64,000 bases of DNA from Drechmeria coniospora (GCF_001625195.1 NC_054391.1:9562552-9626551), one strand, 5' to 3'. Counted from the stretch's first letter, positions 1-10,319 are shown. The notes: generated from the letters alone by a model not told the origin. Made by a program: numbers and translations.

Positions 1-2
1 AA

Positions 3-896
3 CTATCCCCTACCCCCCTTTCCGCCCTTTGATCGCTGTTTGGAGCTCATTCCGGAGTTATGATTGCCCCCCTCACCCTCATGGGCACCCAAGTGTTCAA
101 TGGCATGCGCAGACTCAATTGACTGGAGGGCTCCATTAGCCTCAATGGATCCGATCCCCCCACTGCTGTTTCCTTGCTTCTTTCGCCCAAATCCCAGCAG
201 ACTTTTTGCACTATCCAAAAGTTTTCCACCGGCGGATGAAGTGATCCCTTGAAATGAGTCTTTGGACTTTTTCAACCTGAAGTAACTCAGGATATCAAGC
301 CGTTCTGCAGACAATTTGTGGTACTGCTTCTTCCACCAGGGCGTTTCTATCTCCAGCTTCTCACCGTTCAGACTTTGGACTGCTATTTCCATTGCAGAAA
401 TAAAATAATCGATTTCTTCAAGCGAATCATGACGACTCGATGTTATTAGGGTGTTTCCGTTATAGTAAAAGTCCTTTGTAGCAGTTTTAATGTTGTCTCG
501 TAGCATGCTGGCGTCATCCGAAATAGTTATATGCTGTACTTGAATGCCGGCTTCCTTGAGAACCTCTTTAAAACTCGCAAGAGCGACCTTTTCAGTTGGA
601 GATTGGCCAGATTCATCGATGATGACTACATTTCCAACAAGGGTGCTTGCGAGGAACCGGAGTATACCAGGTTGTTTGGGAAACTTAGGAAGCTCTGCAC
701 CAAACACTACTCGTCCAGAGCCGGGTGAAATGACAGTCTCTGGGGATACGGGCTGCTTGAGTGAAACAGGCTGCTTTGGAAGGTAATCTGTTAAAATTCC
801 CTCCTTCGGCGAAAAAGATTTTCCTTGCAAAATATCCCGAGGTGGAATGAATGCAAAAGGAACACGCAAGGAGTGAACTCCAAATTTGTTCGACAC
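3..896 (-). CDS. uncharacterised protein, probable 3' exon of the gene at 927-1670
   Basis: A 297-codon open frame runs from an ATG at 894-896 to a TAG at 3-5. I recognise no family. The N-terminal third is Pro-rich with two KQPVS repeats. The middle (around residues 90-190) looks like a mixed alpha/beta domain. The last 60 residues are Gly/Ser/Lys-rich and probably disordered. No signal peptide or membrane segment is visible. It lies 30 bp downstream of the open frame at 927-1670 on the same strand. The gap carries a CTGAC branch-like motif followed by TAG in minus orientation, which suggests one gene split by a short intron. I tested several donor/acceptor pairs; none gave both a canonical GTATGT-type donor and a clean frame, so the junction is not assigned and the ATG may be internal. 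Confidence 0.5.
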   Translation of the reverse strand: MSNKFGVHSLRVPFAFIPPRDILQGKSFSPKEGILTDYLPKQPVSLKQPVSPETVISPGSGRVVFGAELPKFPKQPGILRFLASTLVGNVVIIDESGQSPTEKVALASFKEVLKEAGIQVQHITISDDASMLRDNIKTATKDFYYNGNTLITSSRHDSLEEIDYFISAMEIAVQSLNGEKLEIETPWWKKQYHKLSAERLDILSYFRLKKSKDSFQGITSSAGGKLLDSAKSLLGFGRKKQGNSSGGIGSIEANGALQSIESAHAIEHLGAHEGEGGNHNSGMSSKQRSKGGKGGRG

Positions 897-926
897 ATAG
901 GTAGGATAATCTAGTAGACAGTAGAG

Positions 927-1670
927 TCAGTACATTGATAAGTTGACTTTATGATAAGGTAGAAGAATAGTACCTTTTCCTAGCGAAGCGGGTAGAACAT
1001 CATTGATAACCTGACTTAAAACAGCCCTTGTCTTGACTACCTCAGTTCTGGATTCGTTTGGAGCGTGGGCAACGTCTAGCAATGCCTTATCGACGACCTT
1101 GTGGGCGAATTGATACACTTCTCTATCGTTCTGAAGCATTACTTCCTTGGCTTCTTGTCTAAGATGATGAGTATCCCGAACTAATCGCTGAAGTTGTTCT
1201 CTGAAGACTGTAGTGCCCTGTTCTTTTCCCAAAGCTATGTCGTCTAAGGCGGAGAACAGGTTTTTGCGATACACATTAATTGCATCCTTGACGAAGACAT
1301 GGTTCCGTGAGGCAAAATATCTGGGCATTTTAGACGCCCGATTAGCAAGCTCGCGCACCAAGTTTTCCAATGTTACATCGACAAAATGACGCAGGTTGTC
1401 ATAGAGAGATTTATCTATAAGCTTCATATCAGTGTTAAAAACGCTGAGTGGTACCGTGGGATCTTTGTTGAATGCATCAAGAACATCCAAATATTCTCTG
1501 GCTTTTTTGTCGAATTCCTTTTTGTTGAGTACATCCCGGTTGCGCACGTCGTCTACGACATAGCTGACCAGACTATTGTATAATCGCGTCCACCGAGGAG
1601 ATGGTACGGGAGCTTCGATACCTTCGCTGGATTTAATCTTTGCCACAGTATTAAATACCTCGGCGTACAT
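927..1670 (-). CDS. uncharacterised protein, probable 5' exon of the gene ending at 3
   Basis: A 247-codon frame starts at the ATG at 1668-1670 and ends just before 926. The composition is ordinary for a globular, mostly helical protein. It has charged heptad-like stretches around residues 50-75 and 130-190 and no repeats. No signal peptide or transmembrane helix is visible and no known family is recognised. Together with 3-896 it would make a protein of about 530 residues. Upstream (1671-1741) the DNA drops straight into an AT-rich inverted-repeat island, so little promoter sequence is unique. The alternative is two separate hypothetical proteins, or a decayed gene. Confidence 0.5.
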   Translation of the reverse strand: MYAEVFNTVAKIKSSEGIEAPVPSPRWTRLYNSLVSYVVDDVRNRDVLNKKEFDKKAREYLDVLDAFNKDPTVPLSVFNTDMKLIDKSLYDNLRHFVDVTLENLVRELANRASKMPRYFASRNHVFVKDAINVYRKNLFSALDDIALGKEQGTTVFREQLQRLVRDTHHLRQEAKEVMLQNDREVYQFAHKVVDKALLDVAHAPNESRTEVVKTRAVLSQVINDVLPASLGKGTILLPYHKVNLSMY

Positions 1671-1741
1671 TTTATTAGTGTCCTTTTGGTTTTCTGCAGG
1701 AGTACTTTTTTTCGCTGCACGGAGTACTTAGGTTCAAATTT

Positions 1742-1836
1742 GAGTATTCCTGATTATACGGACCGTTTTATCTATTCACACGACTTTTCGCCTAGCGCCC
1801 CACAACGCCCCGCTATAAAACGTTAGTGCCTATGCA
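1742..1836 (+). repeat. left arm of 95-bp inverted repeat
   Basis: It begins GAGTATTCCTGATTATACGG and ends near GCCTATGCA. It pairs with 2858-2952. Confidence 0.65.
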
Positions 1837-1849
1837 GTACAAAAAGATA

Positions 1850-2250
1850 CAAGTAATTATTTTGAGTATAATTCTTGTTGTTCCTCAATATCTTCCTCAA
1901 TGTCTCTCTAGATTCCATCAATACCTCGCCTTGTTGGAAGAGGCTGTACAAAATTACATCAGCCAACTTATGATTAAGACGGTCGTTTTCAGCCTTATCT
2001 CAATCAATATACGCCATTATTTCTTCCCTAGTCCAATCTCTAGTACCAGTATGCTTTTTACATTGCTTTACCATTTACTTCCAATCAAGGCACCAATTAT
2101 ACATAGCTTTAGTATACCGCAATGGTAGGTTTTTAGCCTTCCGGTATTTCTGGTTTGTCCTATTGCTTGTATGCTCTTGCATTTGGTACCAAGTATTTCT
2201 ATCCGTAATATATCTCTGATAGATAGCCAGTGGGCTATCAAACTGTAGGA
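1850..2250 (-). pseudogene. decayed protein-coding relic with in-frame stops
   Basis: On the minus strand one frame reads as protein-like sequence, including a WTREEIMAYID block, an acidic/basic helix and a KILRNNKNY segment, but it is interrupted by several TAA/TGA codons. The stops are of the kind made by C-to-T change (for example TGG to TGA), as expected of repeat-induced point mutation. A second partial copy follows at 2953-3085. The original function is unknown. Confidence 0.4.
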
Positions 2251-2483
2251 CTGGGGTTACTGTAGCTGCTGTAGTTGCTGCAGCACCTTGCCCATTCGTG
2301 CCGTAGGAGTATATATTCCGAAGAAATATAGCGTAAAATTCGACCTTGGTATTCCGAGTAAATTGTGTTTAGCTTTTCTCATCTACAGTAAAATTCAGCC
2401 TTTGCTTCAGTATATACTACATCCTGCCACATTATGAATATATTTTTAGGGCCATAACTATTGAGGTCTTGGTTATTACTGTT

Positions 2484-2787
2484 AGCTAGGCTATTACTGT
2501 GACTGCCGGAACCGCTGTGACTGCTGGGGCCGTTGTGACTAGCCGGGCCGCTACTGTGACTACTGGGGCCGTTGTGACTAGCCGGGCCGCTGCTTGACTG
2601 CCGAGACCGCTATAACTGCCGGGTTAGTTGTAACTAGCCGGGCCGCTATTGTGACTACTGGGGCCGTTGTGACTAGCCGGGCCGCTGCTTGACTGCCGAG
2701 ACCGCTATAACTGCCGGGTTAGTTGTAACTAGCCGGGCCGCTATTGTGACTACTGGGGCCGTTGTGACTAGCCAGGCCGCTGCTATA
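2484..2787. repeat. 95-bp tandem minisatellite
   Basis: A unit containing GCCGCTGCTTGACTGCCGAG recurs at 2586 and 2681 (period 95), with degenerate half units on both sides. It is built from GTGACTRCY/GGGCCG words related to the longer GTGACTGCY arrays further right. Confidence 0.75.
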
Positions 2788-2857
2788 ATAGCTCAAGTTA
2801 ACAATATAGTGAATATCCATTTTGAACTGTTGTATTTCTATATGTATCATTTCGTGT

Positions 2858-2952
2858 TGCATTGGCGCTAACATTTTATAGCGGCGCGTTTTGGAGCGCT
2901 AGACGAGAAGTCGTGTGAATAGAGAAAACGGTTCGTATAATTAGGAATACTC
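2858..2952 (-). repeat. right arm of 95-bp inverted repeat
   Basis: It is the reverse complement of 1742-1836 at about 88 percent identity. The mismatches are mostly C/T and G/A. Confidence 0.65.
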
Positions 2953-3085
2953 CAAGTAATTATCTCGAGTATAATTCTTGTTGTTCCTCAATATCTTCCT
3001 CAATATCTCTCCAGATTTATACCTCGCCTTGTTGGAGGAGGCTGTACAAAAATCACATCAGCCAATTTATCAAGATGTCGAATAG
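2953..3085 (-). pseudogene. second fragment of the relic at 1850-1975
   Basis: About 110 bases here match 1848-1975 in the same orientation (shared run TTCTTGTTGTTCCTCAATAT), with a small deletion. It sits immediately outside the right inverted repeat, whereas its partner sits immediately inside the left one. Confidence 0.45.
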
Positions 3086-3300
3086 CTAAGCTCGAGGTGG
3101 GATGTTTATTCCAACTGATCTGATCTAGGTAACTGTAACCATTACAACGGCAGCTCCTCCATTCGAAGCTTGTTGCCCTATGCTGTGGCCGAGCAGAGAC
3201 TATAGAAGGCTACGCGTGACCAGTACACTTTTTTTGTTTCGATCATCCGTTGCACATGCTGCCCATGGCGATACCTTTCGTGCTCTGCTCGGCAATCTCT

Positions 3301-3425
3301 ATTGATGACATGGCGAGAAGACGCAGCGGAAAAATGCATCTCTGTTGACGACATGGCGAGAAGACGCAGCGGAGAAATGCATCTCTGTTGACGATATGGC
3401 AAAAAGACGCAGCGGAAACATGCTG
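3301..3425. repeat. 43-bp tandem repeat, three copies
   Basis: Units start at 3307, 3350 and 3393 with the core GACATGGCGAGAAGACGCAG. The third unit is diverged. Confidence 0.8.
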
Positions 3426-3492
3426 ACGGAGACGAGAGGACCTGAATATAAGTATACTATCAGTACATGGACGCGAGAGTCCAAGTCGTGCC

Positions 3493-3777
3493 GTGCCACG
3501 GAATGACGCTTGGCGAAGAAAAACGGGCGCCACGGAGACATGGAAATCGTTCACCGACATAATGCTGCATCCCCTGCTTTCCCATGGGATTTGGCCATCA
3601 AAAACATTGCTAGATTGTCAAGATGACATATGCAGTATTACCGACGAAGCTTGTACTTCCATTAATGAGCTGCTGACGAAATATAATTCTCTAGACCGTG
3701 ACTTGAGAAGTCGACAGGCAATCAATCTGTACATTGCATACGACGTGAAAATGAACAATGCTTCCTCGAGATTATAA
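3493..3777 (+). CDS. small hypothetical open frame, doubtful
   Basis: A 94-codon frame has plausible protein composition in its middle, including a stretch rich in Asp, Glu and Leu and a DRDLRSRQAIN segment. There is no signal peptide, no recognised domain and no neighbouring gene. It could be a fragment of an older gene or chance. Low confidence. Confidence 0.2.
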   Translation: MPRNDAWRRKTGATETWKSFTDIMLHPLLSHGIWPSKTLLDCQDDICSITDEACTSINELLTKYNSLDRDLRSRQAINLYIAYDVKMNNASSRL

Positions 3778-3779
3778 AT

Positions 3780-5340
3780 AGAATCAGTAATAGTTTAATA
3801 AGCATGCCGCTGCTTAGTAGTCCCCATCATGCGAATGATCGGTAGCCAGCGGTTCCAAGCCATCGGCAGAATTCGATAGCCATTCCGCCATAATGACAAC
3901 AAAATATTGGCTGACATACGCAGGGTTGTTTCGCCATCCATCAGCAACGTAGGGTTAGATGGAGAATATAAAGGGGAACGAGCAGGCAATAGAATTCTGT
4001 AGAAAGCAGACGCATGCCTATTCTCCCTTGCTGTACTGAGATAGGCCCGTACGATACTTGGCCGCCCCGACACACTCGTCACAAAACCCAAAGCCTGCAC
4101 ATAATTAGTGCGTTGACGTGAAGCGAAAGATGATGGCTGGCGTAATACCAATAGGTGGAGAGTGAATATACTACTATTTTGTTTCGCGATTGTCTCGATG
4201 CTCAGGTTGCTAAAGAGATGGGCTCTAACATGGCTGCAACTATTACTTGATGTAGGAACATGGCTATGGTTGGGTCCATCTAGCAGTGATTCTTACGGAC
4301 ATGACGATACCGGGCTATACTTGCATCCTGCTAGTGCGCGAGCAACCTTGCTATGATGAATGAAACGGGGTACACGGAATTATTAGGCCTCTACCCCCTT
4401 AATGTTGTCGCATCAAGGTTGGACCCGTGGCTTCGGAGCGCAACAAGAGCGAACCAAATACAAGCGGCTAAGCATGAAGTATGGTTACATTCTACAACCT
4501 TGCCTCAGTGTACATGCTAGCACGACGTTACTATAATTTCCTACTAATACCTGGTAGGCTGTACTCCGATAGAGCACTTATGCACGGCAAATGCAGTATC
4601 CTACTGTGTCCGAGCTGCATAGCATTGGTGCAGCATCTTGCAATCGAGGCTGGAGAAAGTAACTGTCATCCAGGTGCTTACTATACAAATGGCTGATATT
4701 GTATTAATGTTGGCAAAGGGAGCGCTTGTGGAAAGAGGTTGAGCTTCCAGTCAGGATATGTGCGCGCTGTCACAAATATCCATGCCAAATTCGGACATGC
4801 CTCATCTGCCCGTTATCCTCCAGCACTACGGTGAGTAGTACCGAGTAGCGTCATGAGATATGAGTAGAGCAAGAGGTCCAGTTCCACTAGAAAAGGGCCT
4901 GGTATGCCCGATCGAGACTGCACACGCCCATTTACGCACCGTATCGCCTTCATCCGTGCGAATCGGGCATTGCACCAATAACCCGAGGCAATAAGAAATC
5001 GGGGACATAAGCCGCCCTAAAGATTCACTCAATCTTACAGTAGTAATAATAAAGTCGTTCCAAAATACCGAGGTACTGTTTTAACATATACAATATCCCA
5101 GATTAAGTGGAGTTGCAAGTAATAATCGAGGCAGTCGCATAAGTATGCGTTAACCGACGAGGGAGCCACGCAAAAAGGGAGATGTTATTTATCGTTAGGC
5201 AGTAGTAAATTCATATTGCACACGGATTTATGCATACAAGCCTCCAATGCATGTCACTTTCAGAGCATCGTACGGAATGGAGATTAGAGACATAATTACC
5301 TGACTAATAAGCGCAGATATTAATAAATGCAAGACTAATT
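3780..5340. other. gene-free stretch, no clear feature
   Basis: Only short frames under 120 codons with unconvincing composition are seen on either strand. No repeat, RNA gene or recognisable coding remnant was identified. Confidence 0.4.
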
Positions 5341-5442
5341 ATGTTACGAAGTACATAGAAAATCCATCTACTGTAGTTGTACGGAGTATAGTACTCCGTA
5401 GTTACTCCGTCTTCAGAAGAGTGTATTCAACACCCCTGTATT

Positions 5443-5945
5443 ACTCCGTAGTAGTTGTATACTGTAGAGGGGTGGCAGAAGCATCGATTTATTATGCAAG
5501 TATGGAGTAATAGCAGTAGCACTGTCGTCACTTTCGTTATGCACACTCCATTATTATGCCTGCCTAGTACAGGGATTAAGCTAGGGGTAGGTCGAAAAGA
5601 GAATAACACTTGGATAATATAAATCCACAATTTCAGGCAATGACTGCTGTTACGAGTCGTGCAAGCGCAAAGCCGCTCTCCAGACGTCCTACTCTGAAGA
5701 GTATATGCAAACGGAAAGATGCCATGAGTACGGAGTACTAAGTGCTTTATCTGTTGCATTATTCCTCACATTCGACCCTAACGGATGTACTGCATATGCG
5801 TCTGTACATTTCACCGCTCTGTATTCTCCGTCCAGAATGCTCCGAAACGGTTTGTCCCAACTTGGAGCTCCAGATTGCCTAAACCTCCCCAGTACTTCTT
5901 TGTATTATACTGTACCCCTATTTATTCGTGTTGGAGACGCATTAT
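5443..5945. repeat. left copy of duplicated flank around H1
   Basis: Roughly 500 bases match 7703-8515 in the same orientation. Shared landmarks include GTAGAGGGGTGGCAGAAGC, CGTCACTTTCGTTATGCACA, TATGCAAACGKAAAGAT and TGCTCCGAAACGGYYTGTCC. The pair brackets the H1 gene. Confidence 0.75.
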
Positions 5946-5959
5946 ACTGCATTGGTGTA

Positions 5960-6600
5960 GTTGCGGACGAAAAAAATACTCACGCGTCAATACTCGCATC
6001 CGACGCCGAGGGACAAGGCACCCGGGATGCCATCCATGGGTTTCGTAAAGGGTAGTATCGTACGAATTCACTCCTGTCGCGAGTCGAGTCGCAGGAAGCT
6101 CGTCGGACGTAGCGTTTGCTAGAGTGCTCGGTGAATGTATCGAGTGCAGTGGATGGAAATGGACCCGTACTTGACGGACGACGAAAGACTACTGCTACGT
6201 TGCGGGCGTTCGACGCTAATGGATATGCGGCAACGGAGATGCAACGCATGGGTTCTGCCTGTACGTACACTACTATAAACAGAAACGTACTACGCGGTTG
6301 AGTAGACGGAACGATGCTGCCGCTGTATTCCTTGCATTCGACGCCGAGGAATGTATAACAGCGGAAACGCCATGCGCTCCCTAGGTTCTGCCTGCAGGCA
6401 ACTTGCAACCCAGGCCTCGACGGTTGCGAGTCGCCCAATTACAACGACGGGCTGTTAAGCATATACTAAACTTGCAGGAATAGCTCTACCAAAACTGAAT
6501 CGACCGTGTTGTCCCGTACCTTATCACTAATCTGATATATCATTATAGGGATCAAGCGGAAGACAAGGCGAAAAAGGTGTCCGAATAGATGGATGGCTGG
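5960..6600. other. gene-free spacer between duplicated flank and the H1 3' region
   Basis: No convincing coding frame. It holds short phrases (CGCATCCGACGCCGAGGGA, CATGGGTTCTGCC) that recur in the flanks of other H copies, so it is probably decayed duplicated flank. Confidence 0.4.
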
Positions 6601-6852
6601 CGTATTGTACTGTGAGCATGCCTCTCTTTATTTAACCCCCATGTATTCTTTGTCTAGTTTTCTGAAAGGTCCTCGTAATAACGTAACAGCCCAAGACTGG
6701 CTCCTTGCTCTAATGTACCTGATATTCGCTTAGGTACGGGCGAGAAGCAGGCGAAATAACGCCGTAGAGGCGTAGAGCCCATGGGGAGTAGGCATAACGA
6801 AAGCAGGATATAAGGGAAAAGGATGTGTACTTTCGGTATCGAGGCCCTTGAG
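6601..6852. repeat. conserved 3' flank of the H family (H1 copy)
   Basis: The block running from CCCATGTATTCTTTGTCTAG through GACTGGCTCC to the stop codon has clear counterparts downstream of H2 (8900-9130), H3 (33720-33820), H4 (36350-36457), H5 (39600-39705), H6 (42430-42672), H8 (45600-45856) and H9 (52545-52779). The duplication units therefore include terminator/3' UTR sequence. Confidence 0.6.
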
Positions 6853-7392
6853 TTAACAATAATCGAATATGGCGCCTGTTTTAAACAAGGAATCAGTAAA
6901 CGACCCAACACTCTTGTATCCCGTGTTGTCGAAAATTTTATAATCCCCTGCAAGTATACTGAATAGCCATTCGTTCAATGCAGATTGAAGGCCGTAAATG
7001 CTAGCTCTAACAATACCGCATATATTATTCTGTATAATGCTCGCCTTTATATGTTTATTTTCGAGGGCGGAATGAAGTGCAACGGCCAATTTGGGAAGAT
7101 GTTCGCCAGGCTTTAAAAGCAGTTCCGCAATATCGATAGACAAAGGGTTAGCTAATTGATTAATTGAACGAGTATGGTCTCCAATAAGATTAGAAAGCGG
7201 GTAAAATCTAGATGTAAAGAATTTTTCATCAATCAATTCCCCCGACAGAGTGTTGTTATGTTGATTGAGGATGGCAACAGCAGCCTCTACTGCGGTTTCG
7301 ACCTTTTCGAGAACATCGAGACTTATGCCCTGGCTCTGGATGGCCGCAGCAGAGGCGGCAGTAGCAAAAACAAGGGCGTTGGTGAACTTCAT
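6853..7392 (-). CDS. H1: small secreted protein, HsbA-like family
   Basis: It encodes 179 residues with no intron. The start is taken at the ATG at 7390-7392 because the encoded MKFTNALVFATAASAAA is shared by nearly all copies and is a textbook signal peptide (Lys, hydrophobic core, Ala-rich cleavage site); the frame is open 19 codons further upstream but has no conserved residues there. The mature part is helical. It has only two Cys, one near residue 125 (QNNICG) and one as the final residue, which suggests a single disulfide. Size, secretion and the spaced-Leu helical pattern resemble HsbA/cell-wall galactomannoprotein proteins, but I assign that family only tentatively. Unlike H2 and H3 it lacks an octapeptide insert. 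It is the most AT-rich intact copy and lies between duplicated flanks. Confidence 0.75.
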   Translation of the reverse strand: MKFTNALVFATAASAAAIQSQGISLDVLEKVETAVEAAVAILNQHNNTLSGELIDEKFFTSRFYPLSNLIGDHTRSINQLANPLSIDIAELLLKPGEHLPKLAVALHSALENKHIKASIIQNNICGIVRASIYGLQSALNEWLFSILAGDYKIFDNTGYKSVGSFTDSLFKTGAIFDYC

Positions 7393-7489
7393 GGTAATAG
7401 CTTTCGGTCGGACAGTATATGAATAGAGTTTGAAGAGAATGGTTGTCAAGAATGAATTATTTTACTTTTACCAGGAATTGGAGCTGTAT

Positions 7490-7508
7490 TATATATATAT
7501 ATATATAT
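7490..7508 (-). promoter_or_regulatory. (TA)n tract, probable TATA element of H1
   Basis: A run of TA dinucleotides lies 98-116 bp upstream of the H1 ATG. This is the same position as the TATA-like boxes of H2, H3, H4, H7 and H9. Confidence 0.4.
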
Positions 7509-7702
7509 TGTGTGGAGGGAAAGAGCCTCTTGCGACACAACTCGCATTTGGCGCGACGGGACAGGGCAACAGGGATGCCACGGTCGTTGTGGATAATCCA
7601 GTTAGTAACTCATATTACCAGCTCAAGCGCTAAGCCGGCCTCTAGTTAGCCAGACTTACATACGGCTCAGAAGGGTGTATTAAGCATTACTCGTGTATTA
7701 CT

Positions 7703-8515
7703 CCGTAGTAGTTGGTGTACTGTAGAGGGGTGGCAGAAGCGTCGATTTATTATGTAAGTATGGAGTAATAGCAGCAGCACTACCGACACGGAGTCGTCAC
7801 TTTCGTTATGCACACTCCATTACTATGCCTGCCTATTACAGGCATTAAGTTAGGGGTAGGTCGAAAAGAGAATAACTCTTAGATAATATGAATCCATAAT
7901 TTTAGGCTATGACTGCTGTTGCAAGTCGTACAAGCGCAACGCCGCTCATCAGACGTCCAACTTAAAAGAGTATATGCAAACGTAAAGATACTATGAGTAA
8001 GTATTATATCTGTTGCGTTAATCCTTACATTCGACCCTAATGGATGTACTTGGAGTTACAGAAATGCAATGCAATCCATGGGTTCTGCCCACGACAAGAC
8101 AGGCCGCAACGGTTATGAGTCGGTTAAATGCAGTAGTGTGGAAAAAGCGTTGGTTCAATTTGTAGAAGCTGCCTAAACTAAATTGTCGCTTTTGTGATGC
8201 ACTCCATTAACCCTCCTGAGCATAGGCATAACGCGAGGGGTAAGTTGAAAAAGAAATAAACACATGGCAAAAAACCATGCTATGCATATGCATCTGTACA
8301 TCTCACCGCTGTATATTCTCAGACTAGAATGCTCAGAAACGGTTTGCCCCAACTTGAGAGCTCCAGACTGCCTAGAATGCTCCGAAACGGCCTGTCCCAA
8401 CTTGAGAGCTCCAGACTGCCTAGAATGCTCCGAAACGGCCTGTCCCAACTTGAGAGCCCAAGACTGCCTAGACCACCTAGTGCTTCTTTGTATTATACCC
8501 CTATCTATTCTCTAT
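7703..8515. repeat. right copy of duplicated flank around H1
   Basis: It matches 5443-5945 but is longer. It contains an extra decayed copy of the CACTCCATTA..AGGGGTA segment at 8190-8250 and an expanded 48-bp tandem repeat. Confidence 0.7.
8327..8470. repeat. 48-bp tandem repeat, three copies
   Basis: Units start at 8327, 8375 and 8423, each GAATGCTCMGAAACGGYYTG.. to ..CTGCCTA. The orthologous site in the left flank (about 5838-5880) has a single unit, so the expansion followed the flank duplication. Confidence 0.85.
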
Positions 8516-8559
8516 GAAGCCTATTCCGAAACGTCTCTTCTACTTTGGCAGCTCAAGGC

Positions 8560-9130
8560 TGGTTCTTAAACTGTTCCAACCACGTAGACAATACAGCCAT
8601 CGTATATTGCGCGTTGCCTGATATACTCGAGCACCAAGCCTCCTACCACCGGCAGTAGAGTCACCGCCTCGCCTGTAACTAGTCGACGCCCCAGCCGGGA
8701 AGCCCAAGCAGGCGTAAGTGTCGAGCATCTGTACCGAGTGCCGCGCCTACGATAGTCATGCCCGGCGGAGAGTCGGTCCCGGCCGTGGTCTCGCGCCTTG
8801 CCGCATGCTCCGGTCGCCGAGGCCTCCGTGGGCATCGCAAGTGGCACGGGTCGACAGGAACATGCAACCGTGCAGTTCAAAGGCGTAGTCTAAACTTGCG
8901 TCTTGTTATTCTACCCCAATGTATTCTCCACTCAGCCGAAACGTCCCCTTCCCGTCCTCGTGGCCCGAGACCGGCTACCAGACTGTTCCTTTGCGGCCGA
9001 CGTCGGTGCGGGTGCGTCCAGAAAGCGAGCAAAGCAACCGGATGCAGGAGTAGAACCCAAGAGGAGTGGCCGTGGTCAAGGCAGGTAGTGGGCATCAAGG
9101 AGATGTATCCTTCGTACCGAGGCTGTCGGG
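8560..9130. repeat. GC-rich dispersed block plus H2 3' flank
   Basis: Pieces at about 8682-8793 (CGACGCCCCAGCCGGGA, GGCGGAGAGTCGGTCCCGGC) and 9090-9105 recur in the same order at 31468-31625. The remainder is H-family 3' flank. No coding frame is convincing. Confidence 0.5.
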
Positions 9131-9799
9131 TCAACAATCATGGAACATGGCGCCTGTTTTCCCCAAGGAATTGGTAAACGATAGAAGAGTTTCGCAATCG
9201 GTATTCTTAGCAAACTTAGGCAGGGTGTAGCCTATGATACTTTTTAAATTATTCAATACATCTTGAAGGCCAAAAATAGAAGCTCGAACGATACTGCAAG
9301 CCTTGTTCTGTACAATAGTCGCCTTGACATCCTCTCTATCTAGGGCAGAATGAAGAGCAGCGGCCAACCTCGGTAAGTTTTCGGCAGGCTTGAAAAGACG
9401 GTACGCATCGTCTGTGGAAAGATCCTCGAGCGATGTATCGATCTTTACAGTCTCATGCTTAATAAAATCAATAAGCGGGAAAAATCTAGATTGAAAGAAC
9501 TCGCTGTTAAGACTTTGATTGCCCTGGTTAATCGCAGTAACGGCAGCGTCTAGTGTGGTGTCGACCTCCCTGAGGATATTTGTATCGACCTTTTGGGGGG
9601 TATTGGTGTCGACCTTCTGGGGGATATTGGTATTAATATTTTGGGGAATATCTGTATTGACTCTCTGGGGGATATCGAGACGCATGCCCTCGAGGAAATC
9701 GGCGCCAGTATCCTGGGGGGTATCGAGACGTATGCGCTGGCTTTGGACGGCAGCAGCAGAGGCGGCGGTAGCGAAAATAAGGGCGTTAGTAAACTTCAT
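9131..9799 (-). CDS. H2: secreted HsbA-like protein with octapeptide insert
   Basis: It encodes 222 residues with no intron, starting at the ATG at 9797-9799 with the family signal peptide (MKFTNALIFATAASAAA). Between the signal peptide and the conserved VDTTLDAAV block lies a repeated segment of about eight residues per unit (NTDIPQN, NTNIPQK, DTNTPQK, DTNILRE), absent from H1, H5, H7 and H9. The C-terminal domain carries the QNKACSIVRASIFGLQ motif and ends in Cys like the other copies, with one additional Cys near residue 200. Its closest relatives here are H3 and pseudogene H4, with which it shares 5' and 3' flanks. Secretion is supported by sequence; any wall-binding or hydrophobic-surface role is inferred from resemblance to HsbA. 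Confidence 0.75.
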   Translation of the reverse strand: MKFTNALIFATAASAAAVQSQRIRLDTPQDTGADFLEGMRLDIPQRVNTDIPQNINTNIPQKVDTNTPQKVDTNILREVDTTLDAAVTAINQGNQSLNSEFFQSRFFPLIDFIKHETVKIDTSLEDLSTDDAYRLFKPAENLPRLAAALHSALDREDVKATIVQNKACSIVRASIFGLQDVLNNLKSIIGYTLPKFAKNTDCETLLSFTNSLGKTGAMFHDC

Positions 9800-10319
9800 A
9801 GTAACGGCCTTGCAAGGTTTGATTCTGCATAAAGATGCGAGGTAAATAGGAAGAATAGCATCAATATACGAACCGACAGTTGCCTTAGACGAGACCGAGA
9901 TGCACTTTCTATTTGTACAGAGCGGTAGGTATACCTTTCGGCACTATTACTCGCTCTTAAGGTCGGGGGTAATAATAATACCATAGCGACAGGGATGCCA
10001 TGGATGGGTTTGGTTCCTTGTGCGGATATTTCGACTCTACTAGATATCACATGTCGCGTAGGCACCGAGAGCCCTGGTCGGACGAGCGATTTGCTAGAAG
10101 TCTGTGGACCGAGGAATTGTTTCGTTGCTCGCATAAGATGCCGAGCGGAACGGAAAACGGAAACGCAGTTTATGCATCGTCGGCCTGCTTGTGCCTGCGC
10201 ATAGGTCGCGAGTCGCTCATCTCGCGAGCCCTTAGCACTAAGCCTAGTCCGACCCACCAGTACCATGCTCCTTGCCCGGGTCGGTCCCTAAAATTACGTT
10301 GTGGGAATCGACAAATAAG
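9800..10319. repeat. H-family 5' flank module, copy 1
   Basis: About 500 bases upstream of H2 match 34562-35039 (upstream of H3) and 37052-37588 (upstream of H4). Landmarks are ACCGAGAGCCCTGGTCGGAC, GGTCGCGAGTCGCT, TCCGACCCACCAG and CCTAAAATTACGTT..GGGAATCGA. All three modules end at the same boundary against a GTGACTGCC array. Confidence 0.8.
9910..9917 (-). promoter_or_regulatory. TATA-like box of H2
   Basis: TACAAATA on the minus strand lies 111-118 bp upstream of the ATG. The identical spacing and sequence occur in H3 (34672-34679). Confidence 0.35.

Larger units (their letters stand above)
1742..2952. mobile_element. candidate non-autonomous element bounded by 95-bp inverted repeats
   Basis: The sequence at 1742-1836 reappears as the reverse complement at 2858-2952, with about 11 mismatches in 95 positions; seven of these are transitions. 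The repeats enclose 1.0 kb of non-coding or decayed DNA with no transposase frame. This fits a MITE-like derivative, or two solo inverted copies of one short element. The termini vaguely resemble fungal pogo/Fot-type elements, but no TA target duplication is clear. Confidence 0.5.
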
